Assembly: GCA_023145395.1 (NCBI GenBank)
Contig: JAGLDW010000551.1
Coordinates: 1-18,031 of the forward strand
DNA length: 18,031 nt
Direction of reading: 5' to 3'
From: Lentisphaeria bacterium
Lineage (GTDB): Bacteria > Verrucomicrobiota > Lentisphaeria > Oligosphaerales > Lenti-02
Each line of letters starts with the position of its first letter. Within the stretch, counting starts at the first letter, position 1. The notes under the pieces were generated by a model. That model saw nothing but the letters and a program-made list of their open reading frames with translations. It searched no databases and was not told the DNA's origin. Positions 1 to 6,246 of this stretch are shown here, piece by piece. A program made the position numbers and the translations under genes.

Positions 1-58
1 CCGGCGAGCCATGCCCTGCGAATTCGTGTCCCCCGACAGCGGGGGACCGGCTCGCCAG
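1..58. repeat. Nested palindromic intergenic repeat
   Basis: The outer arms GGCGAGCC (3-10) and GGCTCGCC (49-56) are exact inverted complements. Inside them, GTCCCCC (28-34) and GGGGGAC (41-47) form a perfect 7-bp stem with a six-base loop. The first 22 bases are identical to 13249-13270 and 13306-13327, so this is a member of the same dispersed family as the tandem array there. The element may begin left of the window. No coding frame here looks real. Confidence 0.75.
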
Positions 59-62
59 AGTC

Positions 63-139
63 TCGCCCTCCATGGGGCACGCTGTTCGCATCGGGTGCGG
101 CTCACGGGCCGTTCGCCCTCCATGGGGCACGCTGTTCGC
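63..139. repeat. 27-bp direct repeat, two copies 50 bp apart
   Basis: Positions 63-89 and 113-139 are identical over 27 bases, starting TCGCCCTCCATGGGGC and ending GCTGTTCGC. A 23-base spacer separates them. Both lie directly after the palindromic element at 1-58 and before the first gene. Nothing else is recognisable from 140 to about 215. Confidence 0.8.
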
Positions 140-215
140 GGCGATGCCTGAGATTTGTGGCGTCCGCAAAGAAACACCTACGGAACTGACATGCGCATCT
201 TCCAGGCGAGCTTGT

Positions 216-243
216 TTGTAGATGTTTTTGGGGTTGGTATGTT
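216..243 (+). promoter_or_regulatory. Possible promoter of the epimerase-like gene
   Basis: TTGTAG (216-221) and TATGTT (238-243) are separated by 16 bases. Each matches four of six consensus positions of a housekeeping-sigma promoter. This is the best pair found between the repeats and the gene starting at 327, but it is weak. Confidence 0.25.
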
Positions 244-326
244 GATGCCCGTGAGGCTCCCCACGAATCAGAAACTCCCATGCTGACGTATGACTTGGTT
301 TGGCATGGCAACAAGGAGGCATTGTG

Positions 327-1418
327 ATGGCACAGCAAGAAGTCCGCATTAACCTGATTTCCGAGCAGTTTGGCACAGGCGAGCGCGTGATCGCGGAGTC
401 TGGCGAGCTTAAGGCGACTGCTTTCTCCTTTGGCAGCGGGGTCGCGGGTCTGCGCATGGAAAATGCAGTTGGCTGCATCGTGATGCTTCCCTGGCAGGGC
501 CAGCAGATTTGGTCCGCGAACTTTTTGGGCCGTGAATTGACCATGAAATCCATGTTCGACGAACCGCAGCCCACGCGTTCGTATCTGGATACATACGGTG
601 CGTTTCTGCTGCATTGCGGCGCCACCGCCATGGGAGTGCCCGGACCGGAAGACACACATCCAGTCCATGGCGAACTACCGAACGCCCCCTACCGCGATCC
701 CTATCTGCTGGTGGGCGAAGATGCTGATGGCGCCTACATGGCTCTCGGTGGCGTGTTCCGTCACACTGTGGCCTTCAACTGCAACTACACCGCCGAGCCG
801 CTGGTGAAGTTGCGTGCTGGCTGCGGGATGCTGGACATTGCCATGACATTGACCAATCTGATGCGGAATCCCATGGAGTGGATGTACTTGGCGCATATAA
901 ACTTTCGTCCGGTCGAGCAGGGCCGCCTCGTGTACAGCGCGCCGTGCGACCCGGAGCATGCACAGGTGCGTCGCAGTATTCCCAGTCACGTGACCACGCC
1001 GGATGGATACCGGGAGTTCCTGGAGGAACTCGCCGCGGATCCTGCCAAGCACAATGTTTTCTCCGGCGATCTACCCTTTGATCCTGAAGTGTGCTTCTAC
1101 CTCGACTACGTGGCGGACACGGCGGGGTGGGCGCACAGTCTGCAAGTGCATCCGGACGGCGGCGCGGACTACGTGGCCCATTGTCCCGAGCAGTTGGAGA
1201 AGGCCATTCGCTGGATCGCGAACTCTGGGGATCAGGCCGCCATGGGGCTGATTCTGCCCGCGACGGCGGAACCCGAGGGATTCCAGGCCGAGAAGGAGAA
1301 GGGGAACATCAAGGTTCTGCCAGGTGGGGCGAGCCTCACTCTCACCATGCGGGCCGGTGCCCTCGAACCCAATGAGGTTGCCTCCGTGGAGGAGAAGATT
1401 GCTGGATTGCTTCGCTGA
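327..1418 (+). CDS. DUF4432-type aldose 1-epimerase-like protein
   Basis: Predicted cytoplasmic protein of 363 residues from the galactose-mutarotase-like superfamily, resembling DUF4432 (aldose 1-epimerase family). Members of the fold bind sugars and interconvert anomers. The sequence shows a CGATAMG turn, a HPVHGELPNAPY stretch and YLAHINFRP, which match the conserved HG and HINF positions of DUF4432 proteins. No signal peptide is visible. The start is set at ATG 327 because a strong AAGGAGG (313-319) lies seven bases upstream. An in-frame TTG at 300 would place that ribosome binding site inside the gene. No sugar-utilisation genes adjoin it, so the substrate cannot be inferred. Other carbohydrate-binding beta-sandwich roles remain possible. 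Confidence 0.75.
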   Translation: MAQQEVRINLISEQFGTGERVIAESGELKATAFSFGSGVAGLRMENAVGCIVMLPWQGQQIWSANFLGRELTMKSMFDEPQPTRSYLDTYGAFLLHCGATAMGVPGPEDTHPVHGELPNAPYRDPYLLVGEDADGAYMALGGVFRHTVAFNCNYTAEPLVKLRAGCGMLDIAMTLTNLMRNPMEWMYLAHINFRPVEQGRLVYSAPCDPEHAQVRRSIPSHVTTPDGYREFLEELAADPAKHNVFSGDLPFDPEVCFYLDYVADTAGWAHSLQVHPDGGADYVAHCPEQLEKAIRWIANSGDQAAMGLILPATAEPEGFQAEKEKGNIKVLPGGASLTLTMRAGALEPNEVASVEEKIAGLLR

Positions 1419-1455
1419 GCGGACGCGTGTTTCCTTTGTGTCCCATGGCTAGGAT

Positions 1456-1483
1456 TTGCGGAACCTTTCTCTCATGCTATAGT
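1456..1483 (+). promoter_or_regulatory. Promoter of the putative small RNA
   Basis: TTGCGG (1456-1461) and TATAGT (1478-1483) are separated by 16 bases, a good housekeeping-type pair. It lies just after the epimerase-like gene and points into a structured segment that ends in an intrinsic terminator. Initiation would be expected near 1489-1491. Confidence 0.5.
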
Positions 1484-1488
1484 CGGTA

Positions 1489-1631
1489 GTACAGAGGCAG
1501 GAGCATGCCCTCTGCCCAAATATAACATTGGGGCTGCAAAGCCTTATCGTACATACCAGCAGAGAGAAGTCTCCTGCCTCTCCTCTCAAAACACAAGGCG
1601 CCCCCAGTCGTATGACCGGGGGTGTTTTTTT
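1489..1631 (+). ncRNA. Putative structured small RNA
   Basis: This non-coding segment has its own promoter, its own terminator and nested complementary arms. AGAGGCAGGAG (1493-1503) pairs perfectly with CTCCTGCCTCT (1571-1581). Inside that, CTCTGC (1510-1515) pairs with GCAGAG (1559-1564). The tip is a seven-pair hairpin (1529-1535 with 1540-1546, two G-U pairs) closed by a GCAA tetraloop of GNRA type. The helices are separated by a 6x6 internal loop and a nearly symmetrical AT-rich 13x12 loop. It lacks the conserved SRP RNA core. A large bubble between helices recalls 6S RNA, but it is about half the usual length. A cis-acting leader for the downstream operon is less likely, because that operon appears to have its own promoter after the terminator. 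I recognise no known family. Confidence 0.5.
1599..1631 (+). terminator. Intrinsic terminator
   Basis: CGCCCCCAGTC (1599-1609) pairs with GACCGGGGGTG (1614-1624) across a GTAT loop, with one A-C mismatch and one G-T pair. Seven T residues follow (1625-1631). This is a textbook rho-independent terminator and would end the putative RNA starting near 1489. Confidence 0.85.
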
Positions 1632-1658
1632 GGCTGCGTGCATCACGACTTTCGAGCG

Positions 1659-1686
1659 TTGACAGCGTGCTTGTAGCAAGTATCGT
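1659..1686 (+). promoter_or_regulatory. Promoter of the ACP-ketosynthase operon
   Basis: A consensus TTGACA (1659-1664) is followed after 16 bases by TATCGT (1681-1686). It lies between the terminator ending at 1631 and the ACP start at 1732, giving a leader of about 40 bases. The downstream operon therefore seems to be transcribed independently of the small RNA. Confidence 0.5.
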
Positions 1687-1731
1687 AAACTGTATGCACG
1701 TACCACAAATTGACGGAATGAAAGGATTGTC

Positions 1732-1986
1732 GTGAACATTAAGGAAAAGCTCAAGAAGGTGATCATCGAGGACTTAAACCTCGAGGATGTGACGCCAGAG
1801 GAAATCGGCGATGACGATCCTTTGTTTGGCGATGGACTCGAGCTGGATTCGCTTGATGCAGTGGAACTTGTAGTTGTTCTGAAGAAACATTTTGGAGTTG
1901 AAATCAAGGATATGACGCGGGGACGGGAGGTCTTTGCGTCGATCCAGACTCTCGCTGATTTCATCCAGGAGAACATGGACGCATGA
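1732..1986 (+). CDS. Acyl carrier protein
   Basis: An 84-residue acidic protein of typical ACP length. The 4'-phosphopantetheine attachment serine is Ser40 in ELDSLDAVEL, the conserved DSL motif at the start of helix II. ACPs carry growing acyl chains as thioesters between enzymes of fatty acid or polyketide synthesis in the cytoplasm. The start is GTG at 1732, with AAAGGA at 1721-1726 as ribosome binding site. Its stop overlaps the next start in an ATGA junction (1983-1986), so it is translationally coupled to the ketosynthase. Co-location with an intact and a degenerate ketosynthase suggests a dedicated carrier for a specialised acyl or polyene product rather than the housekeeping ACP. No transacylase or phosphopantetheinyl transferase is in the window. 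Confidence 0.95.
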   Translation: MNIKEKLKKVIIEDLNLEDVTPEEIGDDDPLFGDGLELDSLDAVELVVVLKKHFGVEIKDMTRGREVFASIQTLADFIQENMDA

Positions 1987-3182
1987 GTGACCCTCGCCCG
2001 CGTATTGTGATCACGGGCATGGGATGCGTCTGCGCTGCCGGGGGAACGCTGCCGGACACATTGGATGCCCTTTTCGCTGGTCGGCGACGGCATGGCACGC
2101 GCGATGTGAAGGGCGTTTCCTATCCCATCTTTGGCATCGCGGACGAGGACGCGCCTGCACGCTACTACGAAGTTCCTGAATGTCAGCGCTGTGGACGGTT
2201 GGCCACTCATGCTGCCGTCGAGGCGTTCGGCCAGTCTGGGTACGGCGACAAAACGGGAGGCGTGCTCCAGGCGTGCCGGGTCGGTGTGTGCGTCGGAACC
2301 ACCATTGGCAACACCATGAGCAATGAGGAGTTCTGCCGCGAGTTTCTCGTTGGAAACTATCCGGACGTGGCTCCCATCCGAGAGTATCTTAGAGCCAATC
2401 CAGCCTCCATGGTGGCGAAAACCCTTTCCCTCCGCGGGCCTCTGCAGACTGTCACCAACGCTTGTTCGTCGAGCACTGTGGCCATTGGCCAGGCTGCCGA
2501 CTGGATTGCCTCGGGCGTCTGCGATGTGGCGGTGGCCGGCGGCGCCGATATGCTAAGCAACGTGACCCATACCGGGTTTCTCTCTCTGATGATCACCGAT
2601 TCGGAGCTTTGCCGTCCCTTTGACCTCGACCGGCGTGGCCTGAACCTGGGGGAGGGTGCAGGCATGCTGGTGCTGGAGTCCGAATCTCGTGCCCGAGCTA
2701 GAGGAGCGCGTGTTCTCGCCTATCTGCGTGGGTACGGGAACTCCGCGGACGCGTACCACATTTCCGCTCCCAATCCCGATGGATCAGGCTTGCGTCGAGC
2801 TGTTTTGCAGGCACTTGAGGAGGCCGGTCTGAGTCCCTCCGACCTGGCGTTCATCAACGCTCATGGCACTGGGACTCATGGCAATGACCGGGTGGAGGGA
2901 CTGTTCTTCGATTCGTTGTTCCCCGACACGCCCATCAGCGCGACAAAGGGGTACACGGGGCACACTCTCGGTGCGTCTGGTGCGATCGAGGCGGCTTTGA
3001 CCGTGTCGTTTCTTACGGCTGGGCGTATTCCCGCCAGTGCCGGCTTCGAGACCTCGGATCCCGAGTTCCATACCAGTCCCGTGAGTGAAATCACGGTTGT
3101 CGAGGGACGCTATGCCATGTCCGACTCTGTCGCCTTTGGCGGCAACAACGCGGCGCTCATCTTCGAGAGAGGTGACACGTGA
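1983..3182 (+). CDS. Beta-ketoacyl-ACP synthase (FabF-like ketosynthase)
   Basis: A 399-residue condensing enzyme of the thiolase fold, close to the usual length of about 410. The full catalytic set is present: nucleophile Cys161 in TVTNACSSST, His294 in NAHGTGTHGND, and His327 in TKGYTGHTLGASG with Lys322. The GGNNA motif near the C-terminus is also intact. It should catalyse decarboxylative condensation of malonyl-ACP with an acyl-ACP primer. It overlaps the ACP gene by four bases upstream and the ketosynthase-like gene downstream (ATG is not used there; GTG 3179 overlaps the TGA at 3180-3182). This tight coupling to a catalytically dead homologue fits a ketosynthase/chain-length-factor pair. 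A role in ordinary fatty acid synthesis is less likely, since no other fab genes adjoin it. Confidence 0.95.
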   Translation: MSDPRPRIVITGMGCVCAAGGTLPDTLDALFAGRRRHGTRDVKGVSYPIFGIADEDAPARYYEVPECQRCGRLATHAAVEAFGQSGYGDKTGGVLQACRVGVCVGTTIGNTMSNEEFCREFLVGNYPDVAPIREYLRANPASMVAKTLSLRGPLQTVTNACSSSTVAIGQAADWIASGVCDVAVAGGADMLSNVTHTGFLSLMITDSELCRPFDLDRRGLNLGEGAGMLVLESESRARARGARVLAYLRGYGNSADAYHISAPNPDGSGLRRAVLQALEEAGLSPSDLAFINAHGTGTHGNDRVEGLFFDSLFPDTPISATKGYTGHTLGASGAIEAALTVSFLTAGRIPASAGFETSDPEFHTSPVSEITVVEGRYAMSDSVAFGGNNAALIFERGDT

Positions 3183-4222
3183 CAGACGCTCCGCTGGCGA
3201 TTAGGGGGATTGGGGTGCACGGCGGCTTCGGCTGCGGGGCGGATGCGTTGTCGCGTGCTGTCCGTGGTCCCGGTACGCCGAACGACACGATGGAAGTCGC
3301 ATCCGCAGATGGACCGGTCCGGCTCCCTGTCTACACCGCAGACCTTGCCCCTCTGGCTCAGTATGTCCCCAAGAAGGCGTTGCGTCGTGTGAACCGCTTC
3401 TCGAAACTTGCGCTGCTGGGCGCTTGCGCCGCACTCGAGGATGCCGGTCTGTCCACGCCGGAGGACAGGGAGGGAATCGGGATCGTCATCGCCAGCGGAT
3501 ATGGCGCCTCGAAGAGCACGTTCGACTTTCTCGACTCGATGATCGAAGAAGACGGCACGTGTCCGTCTCCCACCGTGTTCGCCAATTCCGTGCACTGCTC
3601 CGCCGCTTCGAATCTGAGCATCCTGCTGGGAATCCGTGGTCCCTGTCTGACTGTGAGCCAGTTTGAGCTTTCGCCTGTCTCTGGTCTCCTCAGCGCGCGG
3701 GAATGGTTGCGCACGGGACGGGTGAAGGCCGTTCTCTTCGGTGCTGTGGACGAACTGTGCGCCGTTCTTGGCTATTCGTACGATCGGTTCTTCCATGGTT
3801 CGAGCGATGGTCCGATGCGTCCGCTTGATCTGGAGTGCCAAACGGCTGTCCCAGGCGAAGGCGCCGCATTCATGGTCCTTGCCTCCGAAGGTGGGGATGC
3901 GGGCCACGGCTGGCTGGACGGGATCGCGTGGGAGAATTGTGGTCCAACGCTCGTTCCCGGAGGCATGCACTGCGTGCTCGGGGCGGAGGGGCATGCATGC
4001 CATGCGCCTCACTACCGCGCGGTGCTGGGGGGAGTTGATAGTGGCGTTTCCGCCTACTCCCCCGCATTTGGGAGCTTTCCTTCAGGGCAGGTTTTTGATA
4101 TACTTGCAGCAACGCTTGATGCGGAGCATGAGGGCTTCGAAACCGCATGCTGTGTAAAATCGGACTCTGAGGGAAACTGCGGAGTCGTGAAATGGCGGGC
4201 GCCTGGCGCGAGCACCGTGTGA
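3179..4222 (+). CDS. Degenerate ketosynthase-like protein (chain-length-factor type)
   Basis: This 347-residue protein has the thiolase-like layout of ketosynthases but has lost the chemistry. The region LTVSQFELSPVSG (157-169) aligns with the TVTNACSSS nucleophile elbow of the preceding enzyme and puts Glu163 where Cys161 sits. No NAHGTGT motif exists. The GHTLGASG histidine region is replaced by GSFPSGQ (298-303). The distance from the PGEGAA loop (225-230) to that point is about 30 residues shorter than in the intact enzyme. Such inactive partners (chain length factors) dimerise with an active ketosynthase and help set chain length in type II polyketide and aryl-polyene synthesis. The start is GTG 3179, overlapping the upstream stop. 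The CLF role is inferred from position and motif loss, not from a clear family match. Confidence 0.75.
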   Translation: MTDAPLAIRGIGVHGGFGCGADALSRAVRGPGTPNDTMEVASADGPVRLPVYTADLAPLAQYVPKKALRRVNRFSKLALLGACAALEDAGLSTPEDREGIGIVIASGYGASKSTFDFLDSMIEEDGTCPSPTVFANSVHCSAASNLSILLGIRGPCLTVSQFELSPVSGLLSAREWLRTGRVKAVLFGAVDELCAVLGYSYDRFFHGSSDGPMRPLDLECQTAVPGEGAAFMVLASEGGDAGHGWLDGIAWENCGPTLVPGGMHCVLGAEGHACHAPHYRAVLGGVDSGVSAYSPAFGSFPSGQVFDILAATLDAEHEGFETACCVKSDSEGNCGVVKWRAPGASTV

Positions 4223-4263
4223 GCTGGCTCGGAATCGGTTTCGAAGTCTAACGAAAGGAAGTC

Positions 4264-4839
4264 ATGATGAATGTCAAGTCTACTGTTGGCCTGTTGGTCT
4301 CTGTCCTCGGAATGAGTTTTTTTGCACCGAGCGCGTCCGCCGCGCCGGCGCAGGAGCTGCATCTGCGCTACAACATGCATTGCTACGTTCGCGGACGGGC
4401 GCCGCGTACCGTGAACGCCGCCAGTTATGCCAACTACCTCGCGGGCGGCGGCCATTTTGTGGTGCCGTTTGGAACGAAGGTCACGGTCAAGAAATCTCGC
4501 CGCGTCTACGTCTTCACGATCGTCGAGACGGGAAAGAAGGTCTCCTTCGAGTTCCACACTCGGAACATGGGCATGAAATGGGATGAGTATCTGAAGTTGA
4601 TCACTTCGTCGGAAGCAGTTTCCTACCCGGATCTACCCGCGAAAGACCTAGAGGGGATCAAAGCCGGCAAGGCACTCGTGGGGATGACGAAGAAGGGGGT
4701 GAAAATTGCTCTCGGCTACCCGGCGGTTCACCGCACGCCAAGCCTGGATGACAAAACCTGGACGTACTGGCGCAACCGTTTTGGGACGCTCACGGTGACG
4801 TTCGACGACAAGGGACTCGTCGTTTCCACAAACCCGTAG
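4264..4839 (+). CDS. Secreted protein with C-terminal BamE/SmpA-like domain
   Basis: This 191-residue protein begins with a signal peptide (hydrophobic core about 8-24, likely cleavage after ASA at 26), so it should be exported to the periplasm. The central part (about 30-125) is not recognised. Residues about 130-188, beginning GIKAGKALVGMTKKGVKIALGYP, follow the BamE/SmpA/OmlA pattern: short helix-turn with G-M-T-K, a glycine-proline turn, then beta strands with W-x-Y-W. BamE-like folds occur in outer-membrane assembly and lipoprotein-linked proteins. AAAGGAA precedes two adjacent ATG codons (4264 and 4267), and the second has slightly better spacing. It lies 41 bases after the ketosynthase-like gene in the same operon. 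A periplasmic role in exporting or anchoring the product is inference. Confidence 0.65.
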   Translation: MMNVKSTVGLLVSVLGMSFFAPSASAAPAQELHLRYNMHCYVRGRAPRTVNAASYANYLAGGGHFVVPFGTKVTVKKSRRVYVFTIVETGKKVSFEFHTRNMGMKWDEYLKLITSSEAVSYPDLPAKDLEGIKAGKALVGMTKKGVKIALGYPAVHRTPSLDDKTWTYWRNRFGTLTVTFDDKGLVVSTNP

Positions 4840-4849
4840 AGGAGTCCGC

Positions 4850-5557
4850 GTGAAGCACATAGTGCCAGTCTATAGTTGCTTGGTTTTTGGGGGCATCGTT
4901 TTCTGCCTGTCCATGGTGTGCCACACCTGTCGGGCGGAGGAACCTGCCGACGAGGCGGGGCAACAGACGCTCTCCTGCATCGAGCAAGCGCACAAGAAGA
5001 GCCGCGCGTTGTCCGTCCGATTTTCGCAGACCCGTAGGCTTTCCTTCCTGAAGCGACCGCTTCGGTCGGAGGGCATGCTGGTGTTCGAGGAGCCCGACCA
5101 CATCCGCTTCGAGATCGCGACGCCCTACTGTAGCGTGATGATGTACGACGGGCAGGCAGTACGCTGTTTTGAGCATGACGGCGAGAAATGGCACGCGCTG
5201 GATCAAGGGGGAGCCGAGGGCATTGTCAAGCTGATTCTCAAACAGGTCGCGGGCTGGGTGCATGGTGATTTTGGCAAGGAAAGCACATTCTCCCTGCGTG
5301 TCGAGGATGCATCGCTCGATAAGCCCGTGATCAGGCTGACGCCTGTGGACAAGGGTGTTGCCAGCCTGATTCGTGAAATCCGCCTGGTTTTCGGAGGCGC
5401 GCCGGGCTATCATGTCGCCACGGTGACAATCCACGAGAACGGAGGCAACAGCACGTTGTTGTCGTTCGCGGAACCCGAGCCGCATGAGTCGCTCCCCCCC
5501 GCAATCTTCACCAAGCCCGAGGCGGTGCCGCCATTCAGGAAGCAGGCGGATGAATAG
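4850..5557 (+). CDS. LolA-like outer-membrane lipoprotein carrier protein
   Basis: A 235-residue exported protein with an N-terminal signal sequence (core about 8-24, probable cleavage near CRA-EEP at 29). Residues about 40-200 follow the LolA pattern: VRFSQTRRLSFLKRPLRSEG, then a strand, then EEPDHIRFEIATPYCSVMMYDGQ. This is the half-barrel that shields acyl chains in the periplasm. LolA relatives are regular members of aryl-polyene-type clusters, where they are presumed to carry a lipidic product towards the outer membrane. The start is GTG 4850, with AGAGGAG (4838-4844) overlapping the upstream stop. The C-terminus extends past the typical domain with a charged tail. It could instead be a second general lipoprotein chaperone, but the operon argues for a dedicated role. 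Confidence 0.8.
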   Translation: MKHIVPVYSCLVFGGIVFCLSMVCHTCRAEEPADEAGQQTLSCIEQAHKKSRALSVRFSQTRRLSFLKRPLRSEGMLVFEEPDHIRFEIATPYCSVMMYDGQAVRCFEHDGEKWHALDQGGAEGIVKLILKQVAGWVHGDFGKESTFSLRVEDASLDKPVIRLTPVDKGVASLIREIRLVFGGAPGYHVATVTIHENGGNSTLLSFAEPEPHESLPPAIFTKPEAVPPFRKQADE

Positions 5558-6218
5558 GCGGGGCGCGTGGCTGCAGACTCGCATTTGTGTCGCCTCTCTG
5601 GCGCTGCTGCTGGCGGGCTCTGGCTGCGCCTGGCGAACCGTTGCTCTGCAGTGGACGGTCTTGGACAATGCCGGACTGCACCGGCGCTTGATGGACAACC
5701 TGAATCCTCCCGAGCGTTTCCAAGCAACCTATCGATCGCTCATCTCCTTTGGGAAACGCCGGTTTTCCATCACGGAAGTGATCACATGCGACACGGCTGG
5801 AGTGGTCACGCTCCGCGGTGTGGGAGACATGGGTGGCGTGCTGTATGCCGCGGAAGTCGGGGGCGATGGCACCTTGGTCGTGAAGACGCTGCGTTTGCCG
5901 ATGCCCAAACGAGTTTTTCGGGATATCATGGCGCGTGATGTGCTGCGATTGTGGTTGACGCCTCTGTCCGATCCATCGCGCCTTGTTCGTCTCCCCGATC
6001 GGACGAAGGCATTGGTTTTCGAGCGCGGACGGTATTGGGAACTGTACCTGTTCGACGGAGCGGATCGGTGGTCGGGCTACCGATTGTTGAAGGGCGGCAC
6101 CATGCGCGCCGAGTGCCGTGTCCGTTGGGATGGCCGCGCGATGCCCGCCGAACTGCACAGCACAAGCGCGCGACACGACTATGCCGCATCGCGCCGCCTC
6201 ATCGATCTCTGCCGCTGA
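5550..6218 (+). CDS. Putative lipoprotein, DUF3261/LolB-like
   Basis: This 222-residue protein has a positively charged N-terminus, a hydrophobic stretch and a lipobox-like LLAGSGC, with Cys at about 27. It is therefore probably a lipoprotein, although Gly at -3 is not ideal. The remainder is beta-rich with a late MPKRVFRDIMARDVLRLWL segment, resembling the DUF3261 proteins found in aryl-polyene clusters and loosely LolB. The start is ATG 5550, inside the LolA-like gene's last codons. AGGA at 5537-5540 serves as ribosome binding site. A longer frame from 5484 would lie fully within the LolA-like gene and lose the signal peptide. If the LolA-like protein is the carrier, this may be the outer-membrane acceptor. 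That pairing is inference, and the family match is tentative. It is the last gene of the operon. Confidence 0.65.
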   Translation: MNRRGAWLQTRICVASLALLLAGSGCAWRTVALQWTVLDNAGLHRRLMDNLNPPERFQATYRSLISFGKRRFSITEVITCDTAGVVTLRGVGDMGGVLYAAEVGGDGTLVVKTLRLPMPKRVFRDIMARDVLRLWLTPLSDPSRLVRLPDRTKALVFERGRYWELYLFDGADRWSGYRLLKGGTMRAECRVRWDGRAMPAELHSTSARHDYAASRRLIDLCR

Positions 6219-6246
6219 TGCCTGCTTCCCGTGTAGGTCAGCATTC

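Noticed and set aside
1489..1631. Riboswitch or attenuator controlling the ACP operon
   Set aside because: A separate TTGACA promoter lies between the terminator and the ACP gene, and no alternative antiterminator pairing was seen. I kept the independent-RNA reading, though leader function is not excluded.
1489..1631. SRP RNA, tmRNA or full-size 6S RNA
   Set aside because: The conserved SRP core, the tRNA-like ends of tmRNA and the usual 6S length are all absent.
1449..2210. Antisense open frame of 253 codons across the small RNA, ACP and start of the ketosynthase
   Set aside because: It runs through the terminator hairpin and opposite two unmistakable genes; the translation is low-complexity and unrelated to any family.
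3110..4012. Antisense open frame of 300 codons opposite the ketosynthase-like gene
   Set aside because: The plus strand carries a coupled, homologous gene; the antisense product is Arg/His/Pro-rich noise.
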